Positions 44,443 to 53,007 of a stretch of 64,000 nt of DNA are shown here, piece after piece (the stretch's first letter is position 1; each line of letters opens with the position of its first letter). The DNA lies in NCBI GenBank assembly GCA_049322355.1, contig JBMORG010000029.1, positions 62,001-126,000 of the forward strand, given 5' to 3'. The notes under the pieces are model-generated. The model ran no database searches. It worked only from the letters and a program-made list of their open reading frames with translations, and had not been told where the DNA came from. This DNA comes from 0-14-0-80-60-11 sp049322355 (GTDB lineage Bacteria > Desulfobacterota > Desulfobaccia > Desulfobaccales > 0-14-0-80-60-11). The translations under genes and the position numbers were made by a program.

Positions 44443-44640
44443 ATGGATCAGCAAATTCTCAGAGAGAAAGAAGTAATCAAAGTGGTTGGTTTATCTCGCA
44501 CTTCTATTTGGAGAAAAGAAAGGCTCGGTACTTTCCCTCGTCGAGTAAAACTCGGGGCCGGGGGGCGTGCTATCGGGTGGCTGCGGAGTGACGTAGAGGC
44601 ATGGTTACACGCATTGAAGCGGACCGAGGATGATTCTTAG
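44443..44640 (+). CDS. alpA: AlpA-family regulator
   Basis: A 65-residue MerR-like DNA-binding protein: ILREKEVIKVVGLSRTSIWR, then RRVKLGAGGRAIGWLRSDVE and AWLHA, the standard AlpA (Prophage CP4-57 regulator) pattern. In P4-type elements it acts on integrase expression and excision. A GGAGTTGT-like site precedes the ATG. The primase gene starts 12 bases later. Confidence 0.9.
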   Translation: MDQQILREKEVIKVVGLSRTSIWRKERLGTFPRRVKLGAGGRAIGWLRSDVEAWLHALKRTEDDS

Positions 44641-44651
44641 AAAGGACCGGC

Positions 44652-47111
44652 ATGTTGACCCCGGACCTCAATAAAATCCCGCCGGAGTTGAAGGCATTCC
44701 GCCAGTGGGTGTGTTACCGCTCAAACAAGATTCCCGTGAACCCTAAGACCGGCGACAACGCCAAGGCTGATGACCCGGACACTTGGGGTGAATTCGACCA
44801 GGTGGTGCGGCATTGGGAGGCCCACAGGGGTAATGGCATTGCCGGGATCGGCTTTGAGTTTTCATCTGGGGACCCATATACCGGGGTAGACCTGGACAAG
44901 TGCCGGGACTTGGAAACCGGGGTTATTGAACCATGGGCTCAGGAGATCATCGATCGGCTTCAAAGCTACACCGAATTTTCCCCTTCTGGTAGCGGATTAC
45001 ACATATTGGTTCGAGGCAAGCTTCCGCCAGGCGGCAATCGTAAAGGGCAAATTGAAATGTACGACTCCGCCCGGTATTTCACGATGACCGGTCACCACCT
45101 GGAGGGAACATCCTTAAACATCGAGCCCCGGCAAGCACAGCTTGAGGCCCTGCATTATGAAATTTTCGGCAAATCCTCCGAGCAACCCAAGCAGAACTCG
45201 GACCGGCCCACCAAAGAGACTCCAGACGAGCTATCCGATGATGAACTCATCAATAAAATCTGTAAATCTAAGATAGCGAACAAATTTCGTGATCTTTGGC
45301 GCGGGGATATTGATTACCTGAAATATCAATATCGCTATGCTTCGGCATCTGAGGCTGACCTTGCCCTATGTTTAATCCTTGCTTTCTGGACCGGGAAATC
45401 CCCCGGATGGATGGACCGTTTATTCAGAAAGTCGAAACTCATGCGGCCCAAGTGGGATGAATACCGCGGGGAACTTACTTATGGTCAAAAGACCATTGAA
45501 AAGGCAATCGCTGAAACCACAGAGGTGTGGAAGGGAGCCAAGAAGAAAAGGCCAGCAAAGCAGGGAAATAAGACTTCGGCCTCTGAAAAAACAGGGCTTC
45601 CAGTAATTCAGATCAACAACCGGCAACTGCGAGACACCACCGCACTTGCTATCAACGCCCTGCAAGCAGCCAATGCTCCGCCTAAACTCTTCATGCGGAT
45701 GGGCCAGCTTTGCCAGATAAAAATCGATGAGGATGAGCGTCCTTCGATAGAGATTATAAAAGAGACTGACGTCAAGTATTACCTCACACAGGCGGCGGAT
45801 TTCATCAGGAAAGGCGATGAAGTCACCAACGTCAGCCCCCCAAAAATCTTGGCCCAGACTATTCTGGCAACTCCGAACCTACCCTTCCCACCGCTGCGGG
45901 GAATCGTGGAGGTTCCGGTGCTACGGCCTGGTGGCTCCATCCTAACGGAACCCGGATACGACCCAGACACCAAACTTTATTATCACCCCTTACCAGGAAC
46001 GACCGTTGACACGATAATATCTGCAAGTCCCGACCAGCAAGATGCCATCAACAGCGTCAATTTTATTCTCCACGAACTGCTGCCAGACTTCCCCTTTGTG
46101 GATGATGCTTCCCGGGCAAATACCCTGGCGGCCCTCCTGACTCCCATTGTCCGCCATGTCATTGTCGGACCTGTTCCCATGGGCCTATTTGACGCTCCGC
46201 AAGCAGGAACCGGTAAGACCAAGCTGGTGGAGATTATCGGCATGATTTCCACGGGACGCTGGACTCCTATGCGCACTCCTCCTATGAGGCGTGACGACGA
46301 CGCGGAATGGTCCAAAGTCATTACATCCGCTCTCCTAAAAGGTTCTACCATAAATTGCTTCGATAACATCGATGGGGTATTGCGATCCGCCAGCCTTTGC
46401 CTGGCCCTGACCAGCCAAGTTTATAGTGACCGACTTCTGGGCACAAACCAGCAACCGGAAATCCCCGTAATCTGCTCGTGGTTCGCCACCGGCAATAATA
46501 TCCAGCTGGGCGGAGACCTGCCCCGGCGTTGCTATTGGGTGCGGCTGGACGCCAAAGTGTCACAGCCCTGGAAACGGTCTGACTTCAGACACAAAGACCT
46601 GGAGGGCTGGGTCACAGAAAACCGGAGCAGGCTGAGCGCAGCCTTGTTGACCATGGCACGAGCCTGGTATGTCGCCGGCCAACCGGAGTCTGACTCCCCC
46701 ATCCTGGGGAGTTATCAGGCCTGGTGTCGAACCGTGGGTGGCATCCTCAAATTTAGCGGTATAGAGGGTTTTCTGGGGAACCTGGATGCGATGCACGATA
46801 GAGCGGACCTGGAGGGCCGAGAATGGGAGGCTTTCCTGGGTGCCTGGCACGATCATTACGGAGACGGCGTGGTCTTGGTCAAGGAACTGGTGGAAGAAAC
46901 ACAGAAAGAGGAGGGGTCGGCCCTCCGGGATGCCTTGCCCAGCCGTCTGGCAGAGGCCATGGTCAGGAAAGGCAGCTTCGCAAAATCGCTCGGGCGGGCG
47001 CTGCAAATCAAGGAAGGGGTGCACTTCGGCGATCTGGGGCTTCACCTGGTCCGGGTCCCGGAGGCCGATAAAAAGTCCAAGGCGAACGGCTGGCAAGTAC
47101 TAACTTATTGA
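44652..47111 (+). CDS. NrS-1-like primase-polymerase / helicase
   Basis: An 819-residue replication protein. Residues about 1-175 form an AEP primase-polymerase domain (FRQWVCYRSNKIPVNPKTG, then GVDLDKCRD with the catalytic acids and YTEFSPSGSGLHI). Residues about 195-285 resemble the helix-bundle domain of the phage NrS-1 polymerase (ASEADLALCLILAFWTG, YGQKTIEKAI). Residues about 490-700 form an ATPase with Walker A APQAGTGKTKL and Walker B-like INCFDNIDG. It would start replication of the second element. The iteron-like region follows its stop directly. Confidence 0.85.
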   Translation: MLTPDLNKIPPELKAFRQWVCYRSNKIPVNPKTGDNAKADDPDTWGEFDQVVRHWEAHRGNGIAGIGFEFSSGDPYTGVDLDKCRDLETGVIEPWAQEIIDRLQSYTEFSPSGSGLHILVRGKLPPGGNRKGQIEMYDSARYFTMTGHHLEGTSLNIEPRQAQLEALHYEIFGKSSEQPKQNSDRPTKETPDELSDDELINKICKSKIANKFRDLWRGDIDYLKYQYRYASASEADLALCLILAFWTGKSPGWMDRLFRKSKLMRPKWDEYRGELTYGQKTIEKAIAETTEVWKGAKKKRPAKQGNKTSASEKTGLPVIQINNRQLRDTTALAINALQAANAPPKLFMRMGQLCQIKIDEDERPSIEIIKETDVKYYLTQAADFIRKGDEVTNVSPPKILAQTILATPNLPFPPLRGIVEVPVLRPGGSILTEPGYDPDTKLYYHPLPGTTVDTIISASPDQQDAINSVNFILHELLPDFPFVDDASRANTLAALLTPIVRHVIVGPVPMGLFDAPQAGTGKTKLVEIIGMISTGRWTPMRTPPMRRDDDAEWSKVITSALLKGSTINCFDNIDGVLRSASLCLALTSQVYSDRLLGTNQQPEIPVICSWFATGNNIQLGGDLPRRCYWVRLDAKVSQPWKRSDFRHKDLEGWVTENRSRLSAALLTMARAWYVAGQPESDSPILGSYQAWCRTVGGILKFSGIEGFLGNLDAMHDRADLEGREWEAFLGAWHDHYGDGVVLVKELVEETQKEEGSALRDALPSRLAEAMVRKGSFAKSLGRALQIKEGVHFGDLGLHLVRVPEADKKSKANGWQVLTY

Positions 47112-47520
47112 AATCACTAAAATGAAAACTTTTGCAGCAGTCGCATAAGTCGAGATTTTCACTCATGCGGGATTATATTCAATCTTTTAAGTGCGTTATG
47201 GAGACTCCGCATAAGTGCATAAGTGGTTCCCCTGCTGATTCCAACGAAAGTGAAGAAAGTACAATGTTCCCCTAAATATAAAATCTATAGGAAAACACTT
47301 ATGCACTTATGCAAGACATGGTTAAGTCATTGAATTTACATAATTTTAACTCGCAGGAGTTGGTCAGCTCAATTATGCCACTTATGCGGAAATCTGATTC
47401 AGGCAAGGAGACGTGGGGTCAATTTGCTAGCTCCTGGAGGGGGCCAGCATTGATGTGCCGACCCTATTTTCCAGAATCCTATAATCACCATTAACGCGGC
47501 AAACTTGAAGGGTGCCGGGA
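47112..47520. repeat. Nested inverted iteron array (CACTTATGC), possible origin
   Basis: No gene is supported here; a 61-codon frame at 47309 runs through repeats. GCATAAGTG occurs at 47209-47217 and 47217-47225 (overlapping, period 8), and its inverse CACTTATGC at 47296-47304 and 47304-47312. The two pairs form a perfect 17-bp inverted repeat around about 70 A+T-rich bases. Outer single copies at 47142-47150 (CGCATAAGT) and 47380-47388 (ACTTATGCG) extend the symmetry; degenerate copies lie at 47162 and 47371. Position after a primase-helicase gene suggests a replication origin or operator. Confidence 0.65.
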
Positions 47521-48090
47521 ATGGAGACACTAACAATGACCGAAGCCATGGCTATCAATCAAGGGGATACCGACCGGAGACCGACAACCGCGGCGGGTTC
47601 GTCCCCTGGTTTAAAGGATGTGAAACCGACGAGTTCTGATTTAGCTTTTCTTGCCAATGGCAGGTATAAGCTCGCTCTGGAAGAATCCTGGTATCATGAG
47701 GTCCAGGAAGTGCGGGGGCCGGATAAGCGCTGGTATCTGCAAATCCCTTGCAAAGGCGGGGCCTTCATTGGCCTTTATGCCGAGACCCCGGACACCATTT
47801 TGCAGCTTTATACTCCACGGGTCAAGAACGCCCGGATTATATGGGAGCAACTAAAAAGCCAGCCGGGGTGCCAGGCTGACTTTCACATGGATGGCGAAGC
47901 CGTGCTCTACTTTCCACCGGAGATGTTGCACCTGGTGGCGAAGATTGCCGGAGCTAGGGTTAGAAGGCGGCTCTCCCCCGAAGCTCGCCTGAAGGTGGCG
48001 GAGAGGGGCCGGGCCGCCTTGGAAAAGTACCGGAAAACTAACCAACAGGGCGAGAATCTGGCCCAGATTGACTCCTCTCCAACCCGGTGA
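47521..48090 (+). CDS. Unknown element protein, basic C-terminus
   Basis: About 189 residues from ATG 47521. Low-complexity start, then a compact central part (RYKLALEESWYHEVQEVRGP, WYLQIPCKGGAFIGLYAETP) and a basic helical tail RRRLSPEARLKVAERGRAAL. I do not recognise the family. The tail resembles short basic segments in phage DNA-binding proteins. It follows the iteron region and precedes an HTH gene, in the same direction. Confidence 0.6.
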   Translation: METLTMTEAMAINQGDTDRRPTTAAGSSPGLKDVKPTSSDLAFLANGRYKLALEESWYHEVQEVRGPDKRWYLQIPCKGGAFIGLYAETPDTILQLYTPRVKNARIIWEQLKSQPGCQADFHMDGEAVLYFPPEMLHLVAKIAGARVRRRLSPEARLKVAERGRAALEKYRKTNQQGENLAQIDSSPTR

Positions 48091-48220
48091 AAGGTTTGAT
48101 ATGTCCACTCCAGGGGTCACCGCTAAATCCCCCTCTTGGCAGTTGGTTCCTGGCGGGAGAAAGCGAGCTCAGAGATAACACTTTCCATAAGGTGATTCTT
48201 CATTAAAGGAGATGTGCCCT

Positions 48221-48628
48221 ATGACCTCAAAATATTACGCAAAGCAGAGGCGGCCGGCCGCGGCCTCTATCCTGGACCAGCGGAAACTTCTGGAGTGCCG
48301 GCAGCGCCTGGGGTTGACGCTGGCAGAAGTCGAGGAAATGAGTGCCATCCCCAAATCCACCCTGCATGATTATGAACATGGGCGAATCGTGCCTCAGCTC
48401 CACCAGTTCAAGAAATTATGCCAAATCTACCAGCTCGATATTTTTGAGATCATGGAACTACTCAATCTCAAATTTGTCGAAAATCGGGACCTGAAAACCT
48501 TTCGTACTGCTTGTCACTACAAAGGCCTAACCCCAGCAGAGGCATTGCGAGAATTTATGTTAGTTTATGCCCACTTACAAAAAATGGATTTTCTCTTCAA
48601 AAATCAGCCGGTTTTAAGGCAAAAATAG
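48221..48628 (+). CDS. XRE-family HTH regulator
   Basis: About 135 residues from ATG 48221 (AGGAGATG site). The Cro/CI-type helix-turn-helix is at residues about 22-80 (LLECRQRLGLTLAEVEEMSA, PKSTLHDYEHGRIVPQLHQF). The C-terminal 50 residues are helical and unassigned. It probably controls the element's own genes. Confidence 0.8.
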   Translation: MTSKYYAKQRRPAAASILDQRKLLECRQRLGLTLAEVEEMSAIPKSTLHDYEHGRIVPQLHQFKKLCQIYQLDIFEIMELLNLKFVENRDLKTFRTACHYKGLTPAEALREFMLVYAHLQKMDFLFKNQPVLRQK

Positions 48629-48815
48629 GAATCTTTGGCCAATTCAAAATAGGAAATAAGTGAAAAATATCGACGACTTTGGGCGAAATTCGAATATTTT
48701 TCCCCGATCCTGCCTCTATTTTACATATTTTTTGTACCTTTTGTTTCCGGCCCCACAGAACCTCAGTATATCTTAACCCGCTGAAATATCGATTCATTGG
48801 CATATCTTTTCAATC

Positions 48816-49190
48816 TTACAAAAATACTTGGTACGACGTATTAAGAGCTTTGGCCAGGCGTTTGGCCATTTCCTTGCCGATGGGCCGCTTGCCTTTCTCC
48901 ATCTCGGAAATGTGGCTGGGTTTGACGCCGATCATGGCCGCCAGTTGCGCCTGAGTCAAGCCCTCCCGATGTCTGGCCCCCCGGAGAATATCCCCCGGCT
49001 GCATATCAGGAAAGACTTCGTCCACAGTATAAAGCCGGTCCTCATCAGCTTCTCCCCCAGCCTCATGACCCGGAATCAGAGCCAGCACATTTTCGATCAC
49101 CGCACACACCTTAGAGGCATGGGCTGCGGGGACCCGGATGGAAATATCAGCAAATTCTCCGGTAGTCTGCACCTTCATGTGTTCCGACAT
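48816..49190 (-). CDS. HTH antitoxin-like protein without visible toxin
   Basis: A 124-residue protein with an N-terminal part (VQTTGEFADISIRVPAAHAS) and a C-terminal XRE helix-turn-helix (GLTQAQLAAMIGVKPSHISEMEKGKRPIGKEMAKRLAKALN). This layout is common in HigA/MqsA-like antitoxins and phage regulators. No toxin gene lies on either side on the minus strand. It is divergent from the restriction-modification gene and could regulate it. Confidence 0.75.
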   Translation of the reverse strand: MSEHMKVQTTGEFADISIRVPAAHASKVCAVIENVLALIPGHEAGGEADEDRLYTVDEVFPDMQPGDILRGARHREGLTQAQLAAMIGVKPSHISEMEKGKRPIGKEMAKRLAKALNTSYQVFL

Positions 49191-49378
49191 ATTTCACCTC
49201 GATTAACTTCGAATCCCCTTGCATATCAGTATATGGGTATAAGTTAACCAATAATTGGGAATACAATCAAGATATGATAGAAATTTTTCCGCAAATGGCT
49301 TAGAGTGCAAGTGCATCAACGAGTCTCTGTCCGGCTCCGCCAACCCCGGCGACGTGACTTTCAAGTGGAATAACCTCC

Positions 49379-52300
49379 ATGGATGAAGCCAAACTGAATC
49401 AAACCCGGGACGCTATCACCCGTTATTGTCAGGCAATCCGCCAAATCCGCCAGGACCCTGGCCATCATCCTGAAACCTCCCTTTACAATCCCCTGGAAAA
49501 TCTGTTGCGGGACTTGGCCTCTATCCTGGATACCACCATCACCATTATCCAGCAATATTCCACCGGCGAGATCGGCGCGCCGGATTACTGCATTAAGCCG
49601 GCGGGAAAATCCCTGGCCTTTCTGGAGGCCAAGGAGCCCAACAAGAGTTTGGACAATCTGCATGGGCAGGACAAAAAGCAGTTGGAGAAGTACCTGGAGT
49701 TGCCCAATCTGCTCTACACCAACTTTTGGGACCTGAAGCTCTTTCAGGAGAAACAAGAAGTCCAGCAGGCCTTGCTTTTGCCGCGGCCCTGCCTGGACCC
49801 CGCCACGCCGTATACTGCCCGGCTGGCGGCCCACGACCCAGCTCCGGCCATGGATTTGTTGGCCCGATTTTTCGCCTACTCCATTCCCTATATCGCCAAG
49901 CCAGCCCAGCTCTGCCAGCACCTGGCCCGGGCCGCTCGCCTGGTGCGGGGTGCAGTGGAAGAGGCCATGGAAGTGGCACCCCCGGATTCTCCTTTAGGAC
50001 AGATTTATTCCGAATTTCGGGACATTCTCTTTTTTGAACTGGATAAGAAGGAATTTGCCGACGCCTACGCCCAGACCCTGGCCTATGGCTTACTTTTGGC
50101 CCGCCAGGCGGCCACCGGCCAGACTCTCACCCTGGCCACGGCCCACACCTTCATCAGCCCGGAACGGCACCGGCTTTTGAGCGCCACTCTCAATCTCCTG
50201 GCCCAGCCGCCAGTTACCGCCATGGTGGGCTGGAGCCTGGCGTCGCTGTTGGAACTGGTGAACCAGGTGGACCCGGGGGTGCTGGCCTACGAAGACCCCG
50301 GCCACGATCCGCTGCTCTATTTTTATGAAGATTTCCTGGCGGAATACGATCCGGAGCTGCGGCGCAAGCGGGGCAGCTATTACACCCCGCCCGCGGTGGT
50401 GAACTTCCAAACCCGGGTGATCAACCGGCTGCTGGTAGATGCTTTCCAACGCCGCTACGGCCTGGCTGATGAGGGTATTGAGATTCTGGACCCCGCAGTG
50501 GGCACCGGCACCTACCTGGTGTCGGCCCTGGGGGAGGGCTGCCGCCACCTGCGCCGGGCCATGGGGGAGGCCGCGGTGTCCCAGGCCGCGACCCATCTGG
50601 GCAATCACCTCCACGGCTTTGAAATCCAGGTGGGGCCGTATGCCGTGGCTCACTACCGCCTGGCCACTGCGGTGCAGGAATACGGCGGGCACATCACCGG
50701 GCGCCTGCCCATCTATCTTACCGACACGCTCTTGCCCTCCTACGGTCAACCCCAGGTCATGCCCCATTTCGGTTTCATGTCCGGACCCATCACCGAAGAG
50801 CGCCAGGGCGCCGACCGCATCAAGGCGGAGATCCCCATCATGGTGATCCTGGGCAATCCCCCCTATGGCCGGGGCAAGGCCGAAACCGGCTGGGTCTGGG
50901 AAGTCCTGATGGAGGATTTTCGCAAGGGGGTGCCGCCGGAGTATCGGGTGGATTTGAAGAACTTGGCCGAATGGTACGCCTATTTTTACCGCTGGGCCTT
51001 ATGGAAGCTCTTTGAGCAGGAACATGCCGCAAAGAAGGGAATCTTGAGCTTCATCACCAATTCCCGCTGGCTCATCGGCGGGGCCTTCGGCGGCATGCGC
51101 CAGATGTTCCGGCGCTGCTTTGACCGCATCTATATCCTGGATCTGCACGGCGACGGCCGGGCGCCGCTGCCCGCGGGGGTGGAGGCCGACCAGAACGTCT
51201 TCGACATCCAGGTGGGGGTGGCCATTGCAGTATGCGTGGCCGACGGCTCCCGGGGCGAGGCCGAAGCCGAGGTCTTTTATGCCGAGGCGTGGGGGACCAG
51301 GGCGGGCAAGGAGGAATGGCTGAACCAGTACCCCGAAAACCTGCCTCTGGACCGGTTTGAGGTGGTCCCTGGTGGCGGACAAGACCCTTTTTATCCGGGC
51401 CTGGGTGGAGACTTCTCCGCATGGCCTGATTTGGCTTCCATTTTCATTAAAAAATTTAGTGGCGTTGAAACGAAACGGGATAAATTAGTCGTTGCTCCTA
51501 CCCGACAAGAACTAGAAGGCAGAATTAGAGGCTTTATCGCTGCACCAATGCATCAACAAGCAGAGTTATTTCACGAGACCGAAGCGAGAACAATAAGCAA
51601 GGCATTAAACTATCCTTTTGATTTCTCAAAAATTACGCATTTTGCTTATCGACCTCTAGATAATCAATATCTTTATAACAATTCTGCTTATCTTGACCGC
51701 CCTAGGCCAACGTTACAATCTTGCTGGGGTTCTAACAACCTATCTTTGGCCTCGCTTCAATATCGTCACGGGCAGGGCCCCGTGGCATTTTTACAATCAG
51801 TTCTTCCCAATCGTCATGTTTATGGCGGACATGGGGCTCATATATTTCCGCTTTGGAATCGCGATGCCGGTATTTGGACCACCCACAACTTTCATCCCGC
51901 CCTCCTGGAGAATCTAACCGCGCACTGGGGCCGGGAGGTCACCCCAGAAGAGTTGTTTGCTTACTGTTACGGGGTGCTGGGCTGGGAGGGCTACAGCCTG
52001 CACTTTGCCCGGGAACTGGCCCGGAGCTTCCCCCGGGTCCCCTTTCCCCGGGACTATGGCTTGTTTCAGGAAGGCAGGGAGTTGGGACAACGCCTGGTCA
52101 ACCTCCACAGCTTTCGGGAACGCTACCCCGGCGATGGCTCCCTCACTATCCAGGGGACAGCCACCACCATCAAGCAGAGCGACTACGACCCCCAAAGCCG
52201 CCGCCTGTCCTTAGCCGTGGCAACCTACGCCGCACCGGTGTCGCCGGAGGCCTGGGGCTACGTGGTGAGCGGCTATGAAGTGCTGCGTCAGTGGGTCAAG

Positions 52301-52462
52301 CGCCGCATCGGCCTGCCCCTGACCCTGGAAATCCAAAGCCAGTTGCTGGACGTCATCTGGGCCGTGGAGCAGACCGTGAGCTTACGCCCGGCCCTCAACG
52401 ACTTCGGTGAACGGCTGCTGGCCGCGCCGCACTTCTCCGTACAGGAATTGGGGCTGGGGTAA
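49379..52462 (+). CDS. Single-chain restriction-modification enzyme (type IIG/ISP-like)
   Basis: A 1027-residue fused enzyme. Near residues 67-86 APDYCIKPAGKSLAFLEAKE gives a PD-(D/E)xK-type nuclease site. The N6-adenine methylase core has motif I ILDPAVGTGTYLVSAL (about 370) and motif IV GNPPYGRGK (about 490). The C-terminal part should be the target-recognition domain. Residues about 682-807 (51425-51800) are encoded by A+T-rich DNA: 20 of 60 bases are G or C at 51601-51660. It has no helicase domain, unlike full type ISP enzymes. Orphan in the sense that no separate nuclease gene is present. Confidence 0.82.
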   Translation: MDEAKLNQTRDAITRYCQAIRQIRQDPGHHPETSLYNPLENLLRDLASILDTTITIIQQYSTGEIGAPDYCIKPAGKSLAFLEAKEPNKSLDNLHGQDKKQLEKYLELPNLLYTNFWDLKLFQEKQEVQQALLLPRPCLDPATPYTARLAAHDPAPAMDLLARFFAYSIPYIAKPAQLCQHLARAARLVRGAVEEAMEVAPPDSPLGQIYSEFRDILFFELDKKEFADAYAQTLAYGLLLARQAATGQTLTLATAHTFISPERHRLLSATLNLLAQPPVTAMVGWSLASLLELVNQVDPGVLAYEDPGHDPLLYFYEDFLAEYDPELRRKRGSYYTPPAVVNFQTRVINRLLVDAFQRRYGLADEGIEILDPAVGTGTYLVSALGEGCRHLRRAMGEAAVSQAATHLGNHLHGFEIQVGPYAVAHYRLATAVQEYGGHITGRLPIYLTDTLLPSYGQPQVMPHFGFMSGPITEERQGADRIKAEIPIMVILGNPPYGRGKAETGWVWEVLMEDFRKGVPPEYRVDLKNLAEWYAYFYRWALWKLFEQEHAAKKGILSFITNSRWLIGGAFGGMRQMFRRCFDRIYILDLHGDGRAPLPAGVEADQNVFDIQVGVAIAVCVADGSRGEAEAEVFYAEAWGTRAGKEEWLNQYPENLPLDRFEVVPGGGQDPFYPGLGGDFSAWPDLASIFIKKFSGVETKRDKLVVAPTRQELEGRIRGFIAAPMHQQAELFHETEARTISKALNYPFDFSKITHFAYRPLDNQYLYNNSAYLDRPRPTLQSCWGSNNLSLASLQYRHGQGPVAFLQSVLPNRHVYGGHGAHIFPLWNRDAGIWTTHNFHPALLENLTAHWGREVTPEELFAYCYGVLGWEGYSLHFARELARSFPRVPFPRDYGLFQEGRELGQRLVNLHSFRERYPGDGSLTIQGTATTIKQSDYDPQSRRLSLAVATYAAPVSPEAWGYVVSGYEVLRQWVKRRIGLPLTLEIQSQLLDVIWAVEQTVSLRPALNDFGERLLAAPHFSVQELGLG

Positions 52463-52505
52463 GTCGCCGAGCACATTTTAAGCCTGGAGAAGCAGGTCGC
52501 CTGGA

Positions 52506-53007
52506 TCACCCGATAAAGAAGCCGAAGATATATCGCAAGGCCAGTCCGGCGATGACTATTCCCAGGCCGATGCACCACCAGAGCCAGGGCGAACAGGGCG
52601 GGACGCTGAAAGAGAAGGTTTCGCCCAGCAATTCATAAGATACTTTCCTCCGGCTCCAAGCCGCGGTCTTGACCCGGGCGGGGGGGGTAGGGCGCGGCCG
52701 CTGGTCTGGCCGCTCGCCGTCATGACTGCCTTCAGCTTTTCCTATACTTTGGCTTCAAATTCCTGGATTTTGGCCTTCTTCCGTTTGGCCATGGGGGTCT
52801 GGTCATAGAATAGCTGAACGCCGATATAGAGCAGTACGCAACCTACGAAGAGCTTGAAGTTTTTTTAGTCAGGCAGCCACTTAACGCGGATCAAAGCCCC
52901 AAACAAAAGACCCGGTAAAGTCCCCAGGATCACCACCCAGGTGAGGGGCCAGTTCATGCGGCCCTCCCGGAGATAGCGATACACGCCGCTAGAAATGGCG
53001 ACGAGGC
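52506..53007 (-). pseudogene. TauE/SafE sulfite-exporter family pseudogene
   Basis: On the minus strand the frames read YLREGRMNWPLTWVVILG, then TLPGLLFGALIRVKWLPD, an in-frame TAA (52865-52867), then FKLFVGCVLLYIGVQLFY. After a second stop (52742-52744) and a frameshift comes VKTAAWSRRKVSYELLGE and a final membrane segment ending at 52506. The order matches TauE/SafE permeases. The N-terminus is missing where the ChrA fragment begins, and the C-terminus is short. It is clearly non-functional. Confidence 0.7.

Larger units (their letters stand above)
41942..52500. mobile_element. Second integrative element in tandem (right end not seen)
   Basis: Starts at the tRNA-Lys repeat with a P4-type integrase pointing inward, followed by regulator, primase, an iteron-like region, HTH genes and a restriction-modification gene. 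No third copy of the 81-bp repeat was found to the right. The end is placed only roughly, where decayed host-like genes begin; a longer element is possible. Confidence 0.5.

Noticed and set aside
47142..47388. A CRISPR array
   Set aside because: Repeats are 9 bp, overlapping and inverted, with no regular spacers and no cas genes.
47309..47494. A 61-codon gene inside the iteron region
   Set aside because: It reads through the repeats, lacks a ribosome site and has no motif; the repeats explain the sequence better.
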